NCBI GenBank assembly: GCA_964388175.1 | Contig: CAYLYS010000021.1 | Location: forward strand, 1-37,170 | Direction: 5' to 3' | From: JAITWN01 sp964388175 | GTDB lineage: Bacteria; Pseudomonadota; Gammaproteobacteria; SZUA-140 | Length of the DNA: 37,170 nucleotides | In this document: positions 1 to 7,312 of the stretch, one piece after another | Position numbering within the stretch: position 1 is the stretch's first letter | Layout: the number at the start of each line of letters is the position of its first letter | Notes under the pieces: generated by a model | What the model was told of the DNA's origin: nothing | Databases searched by the model: none | Seen by the model: the letters and a program-made list of their open reading frames with translations, nothing else | Position numbers and translations under genes: made by a program

Positions 1-2450
1 ACGGTCGCGATCTGCGCCTGATCGCCGATCGTCATCACGGTGAGGCCGGCGCTGGCGAGGCGGTCGCGGGCGCTGAGCGGTGCGCCGTCGGCGCCGGTGG
101 CCTCGCCCAGCGGCAGCAGCATACCCTTGGACAGATCGTTCCCTTCCAGCGTGATGCCCTCGATCCAGATGCGCAGACTGGCATTGCGAGGCGCCTCTTC
201 GATCAGACGGGTGAGCTCGGTGGGCGGGATTCTCTCGTAGGGCGGGTACAGCATGTCCAGCCAGAAATCGGGACGGAACAGGCTGAAAGTCACCAGCAAC
301 AGCAGCAGGGATTCATGGACGCGGCTGCGGGTCAGCAGCCAGCCCTGAGTAGCAGCGGCGAACATCAGGTTGGCGATGATCGCGGTCGCCACCGTCAAGG
401 CGAAGATCCACCATGAACCGATACCGATCAGCAGCAACTGCGTATTGAAGATGAACATGAACGGCAGCAGGGCGGTTCGCATCTCGTACTTGAAGGCTTG
501 CACGCCGGTTGCCAGCGGGTCGCTTCTGGCGATGCCGGCGGCGGCGTAGGCGGCGAGCCCGACGGGCGGCGTCACGTCGGCCATCAGCCCGAAATAGAAC
601 ACGAACAGGTGTACCGCGATCAGCGGCACGAGCAGGCCGTTCTGTGCGCCGACTTCGACCACCACCGGCGCCATCAGGGTGGATACCACGATGTAGTTGG
701 CCGTGGTGGGCAGGCCCAGGCCCAGGATCAGGCAGATCACCGCCACCATGATCAGCATGACGGGCAGATTCCCTCCGGATACCGCTTCGACGAATTCAGT
801 CAGCACCAGGCTGATGCCGGTGAGGGTGACGGTGCCGACGATGATGCCGGCGGCAGCGGTGGCGATGCCGATGCCGATCATATTGCGTGCACCGGTGACC
901 AGCCCGTCGAACAAGTCGCGCAAGCCGCGCCGCGTTTCCTGGCCGAGCTTGCCGGTGCCGCGGAACCAGGCCTGCAGAGGGCGCTGGGTAACGAGGATGA
1001 AGATCATGAAGGTGATGGCCCAGAATGCCGACAGCGCGGGCGAAAGCTCCTCGACCATCAGGTTCCACAACAGCGCGGCCACCGGCAACAGGAAGTGCAG
1101 CCCGGTCTTGAGGGTCGGTGCGATCTCGGGCAGTTCGGTCAGGGGCTGATCGGGATCGTCCAGGCGCAGTTCGGCCTGCTGCGCCGAATACCATGCCAGC
1201 CCGAGGTAGGCGAGCAGCATCAGCATGCCGATGAGGGTGAAGGACGCATCGCCCGCCATGGTCTTGATCCAGCCCAGTCCGTAGTACACCACGCCGGCGA
1301 GGATGATCAGGCCGCTCACCGTGAAGCCGAACGACAGCAGCCGCTGCAGCCGGGGCCTGATCGTTCGCCGCGGCAGTCCGCGGATGTCCGCCTTCATCGC
1401 TTCGAGATGAACCACGTAGAACAATGCAATATAGGACAGGATCGCCGGCAGGAAGGCGTGCTTGATCACTTCGACATAGGGGATGCCGACGTACTCGACC
1501 ATGAGGAAGGCCGCCGCCCCCATCACCGGCGGCATGAGCTGGCTGTCGGCCGAGGCGGCGGCTTCCACGGCCGCCGCCTTTTTCGGCTCGTAGCCGACGC
1601 GTTTCATCAGCGGGATGGTGAAGGTGCCGGTGGTGACGACGTTGGCGATCGACGATCCCGAAATCAGGCCGGTGGCGGCCGATGCCACCACTGATGCCTT
1701 GGCCGGACCGCCGCGCATGTGGCCGAGCAGGGCGATCGCCGACTTGATGAAGTAGTTGCCGGCGCCGGCGGTTTCGAGCAGCGCGCCGAACAGCACGAAC
1801 AGGAAAATGAAGCCGGCCGATACGCCCACCGCCACGCCGAATACGCCTTCGGTGGTCAGCCACAGGTGGCTCATGCCCCTGGCCAGCGATGCGCCGCGAT
1901 GCGCGATCATGTCCGGCATGTAGGGGCCGAAGAAAATGTAGACGATGAAGAGGCTGGCCAGGATCACCAGCGGCAGCCCGAGTGTCCGGCGCGCCGCCTC
2001 CAGCAGCAGCACGAGGCCGGTGACCGCGACGATCAGGTCCATCGTCGTCGGCAGACCCGGACGGGTGGCGATCTGGGCGTAGAACAGGAAAAGATAGCCG
2101 GCGCAGAAAGCCGCCACCGCGGCGAGCAGCCAGTCGACGAGCGGTATGTAATTGCGTGGCGAATGCTTGAAAGCGGGGTAAGAGGCAAAGCCAAGGAATA
2201 CCGCGAAAGCGAGATGGATCGCCCGCGACTCGGTGCTGTTGAAGACGAATACGCCCAGGCTGAACGGCAGCGGCGACGCGATCCAGAGCTGGAACAGCGA
2301 CCATGCCAGGGCGACGCCGATGAGGAGCTTCGCGGCGACGCCCGTCGGTTTGCGCATGCCGGTATCGGCTTCGGCCACGATCCGGCGACGCTCCTCGTCG
2401 CTCAGCTCATGGTGATGTTGTTGCGGGCTGTTGTCGTTGTGCCGGGTCAT
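1..2450 (-). CDS. TRAP transporter fused permease, TAXI type (partial at left edge)
   Basis: Inner-membrane permease of a tripartite ATP-independent periplasmic transporter, which uses an ion gradient to import an organic acid delivered by its TAXI binding protein. The reading frame is open from an ATG at 2450 to the window edge (816 codons plus 2 nt), so the C-terminus is missing. A soluble N-terminus of about 35 residues with several histidines is followed by many hydrophobic segments. A GLGLPTTANY motif near residue 575, followed by DVTPPVGLAAYAAAGIA, is typical of the DctM-like domain of fused 4TM/12TM permeases. After the last membrane segments, from about residue 725, comes a soluble region starting PDFWLDMLYPP, which resembles the DUF3394 tail of such permeases. 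A GGAAGAG ribosome site lies 6 nt upstream of the start, and the binding-protein gene ends 60 nt upstream. The substrate cannot be read from sequence. Confidence 0.88.
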   Translation of the reverse strand, partial: MTRHNDNSPQQHHHELSDEERRRIVAEADTGMRKPTGVAAKLLIGVALAWSLFQLWIASPLPFSLGVFVFNSTESRAIHLAFAVFLGFASYPAFKHSPRNYIPLVDWLLAAVAAFCAGYLFLFYAQIATRPGLPTTMDLIVAVTGLVLLLEAARRTLGLPLVILASLFIVYIFFGPYMPDMIAHRGASLARGMSHLWLTTEGVFGVAVGVSAGFIFLFVLFGALLETAGAGNYFIKSAIALLGHMRGGPAKASVVASAATGLISGSSIANVVTTGTFTIPLMKRVGYEPKKAAAVEAAASADSQLMPPVMGAAAFLMVEYVGIPYVEVIKHAFLPAILSYIALFYVVHLEAMKADIRGLPRRTIRPRLQRLLSFGFTVSGLIILAGVVYYGLGWIKTMAGDASFTLIGMLMLLAYLGLAWYSAQQAELRLDDPDQPLTELPEIAPTLKTGLHFLLPVAALLWNLMVEELSPALSAFWAITFMIFILVTQRPLQAWFRGTGKLGQETRRGLRDLFDGLVTGARNMIGIGIATAAAGIIVGTVTLTGISLVLTEFVEAVSGGNLPVMLIMVAVICLILGLGLPTTANYIVVSTLMAPVVVEVGAQNGLLVPLIAVHLFVFYFGLMADVTPPVGLAAYAAAGIARSDPLATGVQAFKYEMRTALLPFMFIFNTQLLLIGIGSWWIFALTVATAIIANLMFAAATQGWLLTRSRVHESLLLLLVTFSLFRPDFWLDMLYPPYERIPPTELTRLIEEAPRNASLRIWIEGITLEGNDLSKGMLLPLGEATGADGAPLSARDRLASAGLTVMTIGDQAQIAT

Positions 2451-2510
2451 TGCTGCACTCTTCCGGCATGCGGTTGAGGATCCTGCGCATTGCCGGTGGC
2501 GGGGCCTTGC

Positions 2511-3479
2511 CTACATCCAGCCCCGCTCCTTGTAATACTTCACTGCGCCGTCATGCAGCGGAATCGACAGACCGTTGCTGATCATGTCTTCTTCCTTCAG
2601 CTTGGCGAAGGCCGGATGCAGGCGCTTGAAGTCCTCGAAGTTGTCGAACACGGCCTTGACCATGATGTAGACCACTTCCGGCGGCGTATTGGTCGAGGAC
2701 ACGAAGGTCGCGAGGGCGCCATAGGTGGGTGTCGGATCGGGGTTGTTCGAGTACAGCCCGCCGGGAATCTCGACCTTGGCGTAATAGGGATGCTCCGCCA
2801 CCAGCGCATCGACTTCCTTGCCGGTCAGCGGCACCAGTTTCGCGCCGCAGGTCGTGGTCGGATCCTGGATGTTGGCCGAGGGATGGCCGACGGCGTAGAG
2901 GAAGCCGTCGATCTGATTGTTGCACAGCGCGGCGCCGTGCTCGTCCGGACGCAGCTCGGAGGCCAGCGAGAAGTCGGACAGCTTCCAGCCTTTCGCCGTC
3001 AGATACTCCTCCAGCGAGGCGCGCGTGCCCGAGCCGGGGTTGCCGACGTTGAAGCGCTTGCTCTTGAAGTCGTCGAAGCTTTTGACGTTCGCTTCCTTGC
3101 GGGCAATGACGGTGAAGGGTTCCGGATGCAGCGAGAACACCGCGCGCAGTTCCTTGTTGGGGCCGGTATGCCGGAAGCTGCTGCTGCCATTGTAGGCGTG
3201 ATACTGCCAGTCGGATTGGGTGACGCCGAAATCGAGCTCGCCGCCGCGGATGGTGTTGAGGTTGTACACCGATCCGCCGGTGCTTTCGACCGAGCAGCGG
3301 AGGCCATGCTGGGCACGGTTCATATTGATCAGACGGCATATCGCGCCGCCGGCCGCGTAATACACGCCGGTGACGCCGCCGGTGCCGATGGTGACGAATT
3401 TCTGCTGCGCATGGGCCGGGCTGGTGCCGAGCGCTCCGGCGATGACGAACGCGGCTGCCATCGCAGTCAGTTTTTTCAT
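2511..3479 (-). CDS. TRAP transporter solute-binding protein, TAXI family
   Basis: Periplasmic binding protein of 322 aa that should deliver substrate to the fused permease encoded just downstream on the same strand. Residues 1-24 form a clear Sec signal peptide (MKKLTAM, hydrophobic stretch, then SPAHA before QQ). The mature start KFVTIGTGGVTGVYYAAGG is the hallmark of the TAXI family, whose members resemble the ligand-binding fold of glutamate receptors. Further family-like stretches include STGGSVYNLNTIRGGELDFGV and GNPGSGTRASLEEYL. AGGAGAA sits 6 nt before the ATG. Known TAXI ligands include glutamate/glutamine-like and dicarboxylate compounds; which one applies here is open. The gene is first in its operon and faces away from the gap region. 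Confidence 0.92.
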   Translation of the reverse strand: MKKLTAMAAAFVIAGALGTSPAHAQQKFVTIGTGGVTGVYYAAGGAICRLINMNRAQHGLRCSVESTGGSVYNLNTIRGGELDFGVTQSDWQYHAYNGSSSFRHTGPNKELRAVFSLHPEPFTVIARKEANVKSFDDFKSKRFNVGNPGSGTRASLEEYLTAKGWKLSDFSLASELRPDEHGAALCNNQIDGFLYAVGHPSANIQDPTTTCGAKLVPLTGKEVDALVAEHPYYAKVEIPGGLYSNNPDPTPTYGALATFVSSTNTPPEVVYIMVKAVFDNFEDFKRLHPAFAKLKEEDMISNGLSIPLHDGAVKYYKERGWM

Positions 3480-3702
3480 GCTGCATTCTCCTCGGGAACG
3501 TTTGAAAAGCCTGCCGGCTCCGGTCCGAAGCGGCTCGTGGGCTCAGGGTGCGGCGATGAAATCTCCGAGCACTGCTCAAGCTGCAACACTAACGCGGTTA
3601 CGCGCGTATTTCCACCTTGGAACAATGGTGGTCTGCTCGCGCTTCGGAGGGGCATGATTCCATGCTTGCGGTTAAAGGCACGATGAGTGCAACCGTCCCA
3701 TT

Positions 3703-3855
3703 CCCGGTGCACTCAACGACGTGCGGCGCAACCGCATCGGCACCAATTTCCACCCGCTGTCGGTCAATCAGCCCAAGGTGCCAGTGAACACCTATCATGT
3801 TCGATGGCCAGATGACCTGCCATCACAGCGGCGCCGAGCCGGTGTATGTACCCAA
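3703..3855 (+). pseudogene. Catalase-like gene fragment, frameshifted, cut by assembly gap
   Basis: In one frame the translation reads NDVRRNRIGTNFHPLSVNQ then PKVPVNTY. At 3797 the homologous reading moves to another frame, MFDGQMTCHHSGAEPVYVP. Joined, this resembles the part of heme catalases with the pattern R-G-N-x4-PVN-P-x-PV, followed by an RDG/FDGxM segment and YxPN. Removing one C at about 3796 restores the frame. Neither the N-terminal catalytic part nor the heme-ligand tyrosine region is present, and the fragment ends at the run of N. I read this as a catalase remnant from motif memory; a protein search would settle it. Confidence 0.5.
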
Positions 3856-3955
3856 NNNNNNNNNNNNNNNNNNNNNNNNNNNNNNNNNNNNNNNNNNNNN
3901 NNNNNNNNNNNNNNNNNNNNNNNNNNNNNNNNNNNNNNNNNNNNNNNNNNNNNNN
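3856..3955. other. Assembly gap of 100 N
   Basis: Exactly 100 N form a standard scaffold-gap placeholder of unknown real length. The order and distance of the TRAP cluster and the cbb cluster therefore depend on scaffolding. Anything missing between the catalase-like and GlcG-like remnants, including further cbb regulatory DNA or a divergent gene, cannot be excluded. Confidence 0.98.
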
Positions 3956-4019
3956 GGCCGTGGGTTGACCAGACCGGCCCAGTGCGTTCTGGTCTGATAA
4001 CCCGGTTCGGTTCGTCTGT

Positions 4020-4213
4020 TCAGCGCGTGGCAAAGGACCCGGCAATCAGGGCGGCGATCGCCTGGCCGCCCTCGCCGGAAGAGCCGCTGACGCCGACCGC
4101 GCCAATGACCTCTTCTTGGAAAACCACCGGCATGCTCCCTGCAAAGGCAGTAGCCCCGGCGTCGTGGCCATGGCGGGTTGCCCGGCGTTGATCACGCCGT
4201 GCGGGGCGGTTCG
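4020..4213 (-). pseudogene. GlcG/heme-degrading (DUF336) family C-terminal fragment, frameshifted
   Basis: Reading the minus strand, one frame gives VINAGQPAMATTPGLLPLQG. After a one-base shift near 4135-4140 a second frame gives SMPVVFQEEVIGAVGVSG, then SSGEGGQAIAALIAGSFATR and a stop at 4020-4022. The combination PGLLPLxGG-x-PVVxxxEVIGAVGVSGxxxEgd is the C-terminal signature of the GlcG/HbpS-like family (heme-binding or heme-degrading domain). The N-terminal two thirds are missing: upstream sequence becomes AT-rich and unrelated. It is most likely a dead fragment, or a gene damaged by sequence error beside the gap. Confidence 0.6.
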
Positions 4214-4222
4214 TTTGGCCGC

Positions 4223-4274
4223 CTTATCATAAGAATAATTTATGGAATACATTAATAACTTTGAATTTCATTTA
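4223..4274 (+). promoter_or_regulatory. Candidate CbbR-binding region upstream of cbbL
   Basis: An AT-rich island stands out from its GC-rich surroundings 144-195 nt before cbbL. It contains an 11-nt near-palindrome CTTATCATAAG (4223-4233). It also contains several matches to the TNA-N7-TNA pattern described for CbbR operators: TAA-N7-TTA at 4230-4242, and a triple series TTA-N7-TGA-N7-TTA at 4252-4274 with 10-nt spacing. Such short motifs arise by chance in AT-rich DNA, so the argument rests on their clustering, their helical spacing, and the presence of a cbbR gene in this cluster. No convincing -35/-10 pair is visible; TTGAAT at 4261-4266 is a possible -35. Confidence 0.5.
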
Positions 4275-4417
4275 TGTAATTGGCTCGATAGACTTCACGC
4301 ACTGGAATCGAGCGGGCTGCGGACCAGCTTGTTCGGGGCACAGAGCGGCGTTCATCGCGCAAGGCGCGCCATGACGCTACGGATCATCGATCGAATGACT
4401 GTTGAGGAAACGAACCC

Positions 4418-5839
4418 ATGGCAGTGAAAACCTACAACGCTGGTGTGAAGGAATACCGCCAAACCTATTGGATGCCCGAGTACACCCCGCTCGATACCGA
4501 CATCCTCGCCTGCTTCAAGATCACCCCGCAGCCCGGTGTGGACCGCGAGGAAGCCGCCGCCGCCGTGGCCGCCGAATCGTCGACCGGCACCTGGACCACG
4601 GTGTGGACCGACCTGCTGACCGACCTCGACTACTACAAGGGCCGCGCCTACCGCATCGAAGACGTGCCCGGCGACGACACCTGCTTCTACGCCTTCATCG
4701 CCTATCCCATCGATCTGTTCGAAGAGGGTTCGGTGGTGAACGTGTTCACTTCCCTGGTCGGCAACGTGTTCGGCTTCAAGGCCATCCGCGCCCTGCGTCT
4801 GGAAGACGTGCGCTTTCCGATCGCCTACGTCAAGACCTGCGGCGGTCCGCCCCACGGCATCCAGGTCGAGCGCGACATGCTCAACAAGTACGGCCGCGCG
4901 CTGCTCGGCTGCACCATCAAGCCGAAGCTGGGCCTGTCCGCCAAGAACTACGGCCGCGCCGTGTACGAGTGTCTGCGCGGCGGCCTCGACCTGACCAAGG
5001 ACGACGAGAACATCAACAGCCAGCCGTTCATGCGCTGGCGCCAGCGTTTCGACTTCGTGATGGAAGCCATCCACAAGGCCGAGCGCGAGACCGGCGAGCG
5101 CAAGGGTCACTACCTGAACGTGACCGCGCCGACCCCGGAAGAGATGTACAAGCGTGCGGAGTACGCCAAGGAGATCGGCGCGCCCATCATCATGCACGAC
5201 TACATCACCGGCGGCTTCTGCGCCAACACGGGTCTTGCCAACTGGTGCCGTGACAACGGCATCCTGCTGCATATCCACCGCGCCATGCACGCCGTGCTCG
5301 ACCGCAACCCGCACCACGGTATCCACTTCCGCGTGCTGGCCAAGATCCTGCGTCTGTCGGGCGGTGACCACCTGCACTCGGGCACCGTCGTCGGCAAGCT
5401 GGAAGGCGACCGCGAAGCGACCCTGGGCTGGATCGACATCATGCGCGACAAGTTCATCAAGGAAGACCGCAACCGCGGCATCTTCTTCGATCAGGACTGG
5501 GGTTCGATGCCGGGCGTGTTCCCGGTGGCGTCCGGCGGTATCCACGTCTGGCACATGCCGGCGCTGGTCGCGATCTTCGGCGATGACGCCTGCCTGCAGT
5601 TCGGCGGCGGCACCCTGGGTCATCCGTGGGGCAATGCGGCCGGCGCCGCGGCCAACCGCGTCGCGCTGGAAGCCTGCGTGGCGGCCCGCAACCAGGGCGT
5701 CCAGATCGAGAAGGAAGGCAAGGCCATCCTGACCGCGGCGGCGAAGCACTCGCCCGAACTCAAGGTCGCCATGGAAACGTGGAAAGAGATCAAGTTCGAG
5801 TTCGACACGGTGGACAAGCTGGACGTCTCCCACAAGTAA
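4418..5839 (+). CDS. cbbL: RuBisCO large subunit, form IA
   Basis: Ribulose-1,5-bisphosphate carboxylase/oxygenase large chain, 473 aa, which fixes CO2 onto RuBP in the Calvin-Benson-Bassham cycle. Catalytic features are intact: TIKPKLGLSAKNYGRA with the proton-shuttling Lys at 168, GLDLTKDDEN with the carbamylated Lys at 194 and the Mg-binding Asp196/Glu197, HIHRAMH near 285-291, and loop-6 SGTVVGKLEGDRE with Lys327. Length and N-terminus (MAVKTYNAGVKEYRQTYW) match the green-type form I of chemoautotrophs. The pairing with cbbQ and cbbO, and the lack of carboxysome genes, point to the IAq (cytosolic, non-carboxysomal) subgroup. The ATG is preceded by GAGGAAAC. Lead gene of the cluster. Confidence 0.98.
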   Translation: MAVKTYNAGVKEYRQTYWMPEYTPLDTDILACFKITPQPGVDREEAAAAVAAESSTGTWTTVWTDLLTDLDYYKGRAYRIEDVPGDDTCFYAFIAYPIDLFEEGSVVNVFTSLVGNVFGFKAIRALRLEDVRFPIAYVKTCGGPPHGIQVERDMLNKYGRALLGCTIKPKLGLSAKNYGRAVYECLRGGLDLTKDDENINSQPFMRWRQRFDFVMEAIHKAERETGERKGHYLNVTAPTPEEMYKRAEYAKEIGAPIIMHDYITGGFCANTGLANWCRDNGILLHIHRAMHAVLDRNPHHGIHFRVLAKILRLSGGDHLHSGTVVGKLEGDREATLGWIDIMRDKFIKEDRNRGIFFDQDWGSMPGVFPVASGGIHVWHMPALVAIFGDDACLQFGGGTLGHPWGNAAGAAANRVALEACVAARNQGVQIEKEGKAILTAAAKHSPELKVAMETWKEIKFEFDTVDKLDVSHK

Positions 5840-5854
5840 GCGTATCGGAGGGCC

Positions 5855-5892
5855 GGGTCGTGTCCCGTCGCCCGGCGGCGGCGACACGACCC
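5855..5892 (+). other. Strong hairpin between cbbL and cbbS
   Basis: GGGTCGTGTC (5855-5864) is perfectly complementary to GACACGACCC (5883-5892), and the GC-rich interior can extend the stem with a wobble pair. No run of T follows, so this is unlikely to be an intrinsic terminator. A hairpin here could protect the cbbL 3' end or shape translation of cbbS, whose start is 45 nt downstream. Confidence 0.7.
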
Positions 5893-5937
5893 TGAAGTCT
5901 CCTGTTCGACACCAACATTCGAAGCAAAGGAACCGAC

Positions 5938-6294
5938 ATGTCTGAAATGATGGATTACAAGAGCCGCCTGAGCGATCCCGCCAGCCGCAAGTTCGAAACC
6001 TTTTCCTACCTGCCGGCGATGGATGCGGGCAATATCCGCAAGCAGGTCGAGTACATCGTCAAGAAGGGCTGGAACCCGGCCATCGAGCACATCGAGCCCG
6101 AGTACCTGATGGACAACTACTGGTACATGTGGAAGCTGCCGATGTTCGGCGAGACCGATGTCGACCGCATCCTGAGCGAAGCGGAAGCCTGCCACAAGGC
6201 CAACCCGAACAACCATGTGCGTCTGGTCGGCTACGACAACTTTGCGCAGTCGCAGGGTGCCGCCATGGTGATCTATCGCGGCAAGACCGTCTAA
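5938..6294 (+). CDS. cbbS: RuBisCO small subunit
   Basis: Small chain of form I RuBisCO, 118 aa, which caps the L8 core to give L8S8 and supports catalytic rate and specificity. The start SEMMDYKSRLSDPASRKFETFSYL with a following GWNPAIEHIEP and YWYMWKLPMFGETD is characteristic of small subunits from non-carboxysomal form IA enzymes. The end HVRLVGYDNFAQSQGAAMVIYRGKTV is complete. AAAGGA lies 7 nt before the ATG. Separated from cbbL by 98 nt containing a hairpin and followed directly by an intrinsic terminator, so cbbLS can be made in excess over cbbQO. Confidence 0.98.
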   Translation: MSEMMDYKSRLSDPASRKFETFSYLPAMDAGNIRKQVEYIVKKGWNPAIEHIEPEYLMDNYWYMWKLPMFGETDVDRILSEAEACHKANPNNHVRLVGYDNFAQSQGAAMVIYRGKTV

Positions 6295-6314
6295 ATCGCG
6301 ACGGGACCCGATCA

Positions 6315-6350
6315 AGCCCCCGTCGCCGTGAGGCACGGGGGCTTTTTTTT
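6315..6350 (+). terminator. Intrinsic terminator after cbbS
   Basis: A 9-bp perfect stem AGCCCCCGT / ACGGGGGCT (6315-6323 and 6335-6343) with an 11-nt loop is followed by eight T (6343-6350). This is a canonical rho-independent terminator. Because cbbQ and cbbO lie downstream on the same strand with no obvious promoter, partial read-through probably sets the stoichiometry between RuBisCO and its activase. Confidence 0.93.
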
Positions 6351-6409
6351 CCCGCGAATGGCTGGCGGCCGGTCGTCCGCGGATGAATGAGCTTCCTCAA
6401 GGAGACCCC

Positions 6410-7213
6410 ATGAGTACGGTCATCGATCAGTACCGCGTTACCCGCGAACCCTATTACCGCGCTGTTGCCGATGAGGTGGATCTGTTCGAGGCCGCCTATT
6501 CGGTGCGCATGCCGATGATGCTGAAGGGCCCGACCGGCTGCGGCAAGACGCGCTTCGTCGAATACATGGCGTACAGGCTGGGCAAGCCGCTGATCACCGT
6601 GGCCTGCAACGAGGACATGACCGCGTCCGATCTCGTCGGCCGCTTCCTGCTGTCCGCCTCCGGTACCGAGTGGCAGGATGGCCCGCTCGCCATCGCCGCC
6701 CGTCACGGCGCGATCTGTTACCTGGACGAAATCGTCGAGGCGCGCCAGGACACCACCGTGGTGATCCATCCCCTGACCGACAACCGCCGCGTGCTGCCGC
6801 TGGAAAAGAAAGGCGAGCTGGTGCAGGCGCATCCCGACTTCCAGATCGTCATCAGCTACAACCCCGGCTACCAGAGCCTGATGAAGGATCTCAAGCAATC
6901 CACCAAGCAGCGTTTCGGCGGCCTCGATTTCACCTATCCCGAGCACGCCGTCGAAACCGAGATCGTTGCGCACGAAGCCGGCATCGGTGCCGACATCGCC
7001 GGCAAGCTGGTGTCGATCGCCGAACGCAGCCGCAACCTCAAGGGCCACGGCCTCGACGAGGGCCTGTCGACCCGCATGCTGATCTATGCCGGATCGCTGA
7101 TCGCCAAAGGTGTCGATCCGCAGGCCGCGTGCCGCGTCGCTCTGGTGCGACCGATCACCGACGATCCGGACATGCGCGATGCCCTGGACGCGGCGGTAGG
7201 CACGTTCTTCTGA
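6410..7213 (+). CDS. cbbQ: RuBisCO activase AAA+ subunit CbbQ
   Basis: MoxR-family AAA+ ATPase, 267 aa. CbbQ forms a hexamer that, with the adaptor CbbO, remodels RuBisCO to release inhibitory sugar phosphates. Visible motifs are Walker A GPTGCGKT (residues 40-47), Walker B AICYLDE ending at Asp106-Glu107, sensor-type VISYNPGYQSL, and a C-terminal lid with TRMLIYAGSLI. An upstream in-frame ATG exists at 6383, but the chosen ATG has an ideal AAGGAG six nt before it and gives the usual family N-terminus (MSTVIDQYRVTREPYYR). It follows the cbbS terminator and precedes cbbO by 99 nt. Confidence 0.96.
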   Translation: MSTVIDQYRVTREPYYRAVADEVDLFEAAYSVRMPMMLKGPTGCGKTRFVEYMAYRLGKPLITVACNEDMTASDLVGRFLLSASGTEWQDGPLAIAARHGAICYLDEIVEARQDTTVVIHPLTDNRRVLPLEKKGELVQAHPDFQIVISYNPGYQSLMKDLKQSTKQRFGGLDFTYPEHAVETEIVAHEAGIGADIAGKLVSIAERSRNLKGHGLDEGLSTRMLIYAGSLIAKGVDPQAACRVALVRPITDDPDMRDALDAAVGTFF

Positions 7214-7221
7214 ATGTGAAG

Positions 7222-7271
7222 GGTGGGGGGTGAAACGTGCGCCCGCCTGCCGCACGTTTCCGCCCCCCACC
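7222..7271 (+). other. Long hairpin between cbbQ and cbbO
   Basis: GGTGGGGGG (7222-7230) pairs with CCCCCCACC (7263-7271), and inside it AAACGTGCG (7233-7241) pairs with CGCACGTTT (7251-7259), leaving a 9-nt loop. Eighteen base pairs with small internal mismatches form a very stable structure starting 8 nt after the cbbQ stop. No T-tract follows. It could pause transcription, block 3' exonuclease or lower cbbO expression relative to cbbQ. Confidence 0.8.
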
Positions 7272-7312
7272 TCCACCAGCACTGCGGCGAGCCATAATTC
7301 ACGGAAACAGAC

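Larger units (their letters stand above)
3480..4417. other. Region without an intact gene between TRAP and cbb clusters
   Basis: These 938 nt hold no intact gene. From left to right they contain the presumed promoter region of the TRAP operon, a catalase-like remnant, the 100-N assembly gap, a GlcG-like remnant on the minus strand, and an AT-rich stretch that probably carries the cbbL control region. Both remnants need a single-base shift to restore homology and both lie within about 160 nt of the gap. They may be true decay or errors at contig ends. Confidence 0.75.

Noticed and set aside
3961..4000. Inverted repeat GACCAGA/TCTGGTC beside the gap as an IS end or att site
   Set aside because: Seven-base arms with a 14-nt loop are short, there is no target duplication or adjacent recombinase, and the sequence stops at the N run.
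4352..5887. Long open frame on the minus strand opposite cbbL
   Set aside because: It mirrors the strongly GC-biased codons of cbbL, has low-complexity Arg/Val/His-rich translation, and no family motif; cbbL is certain.
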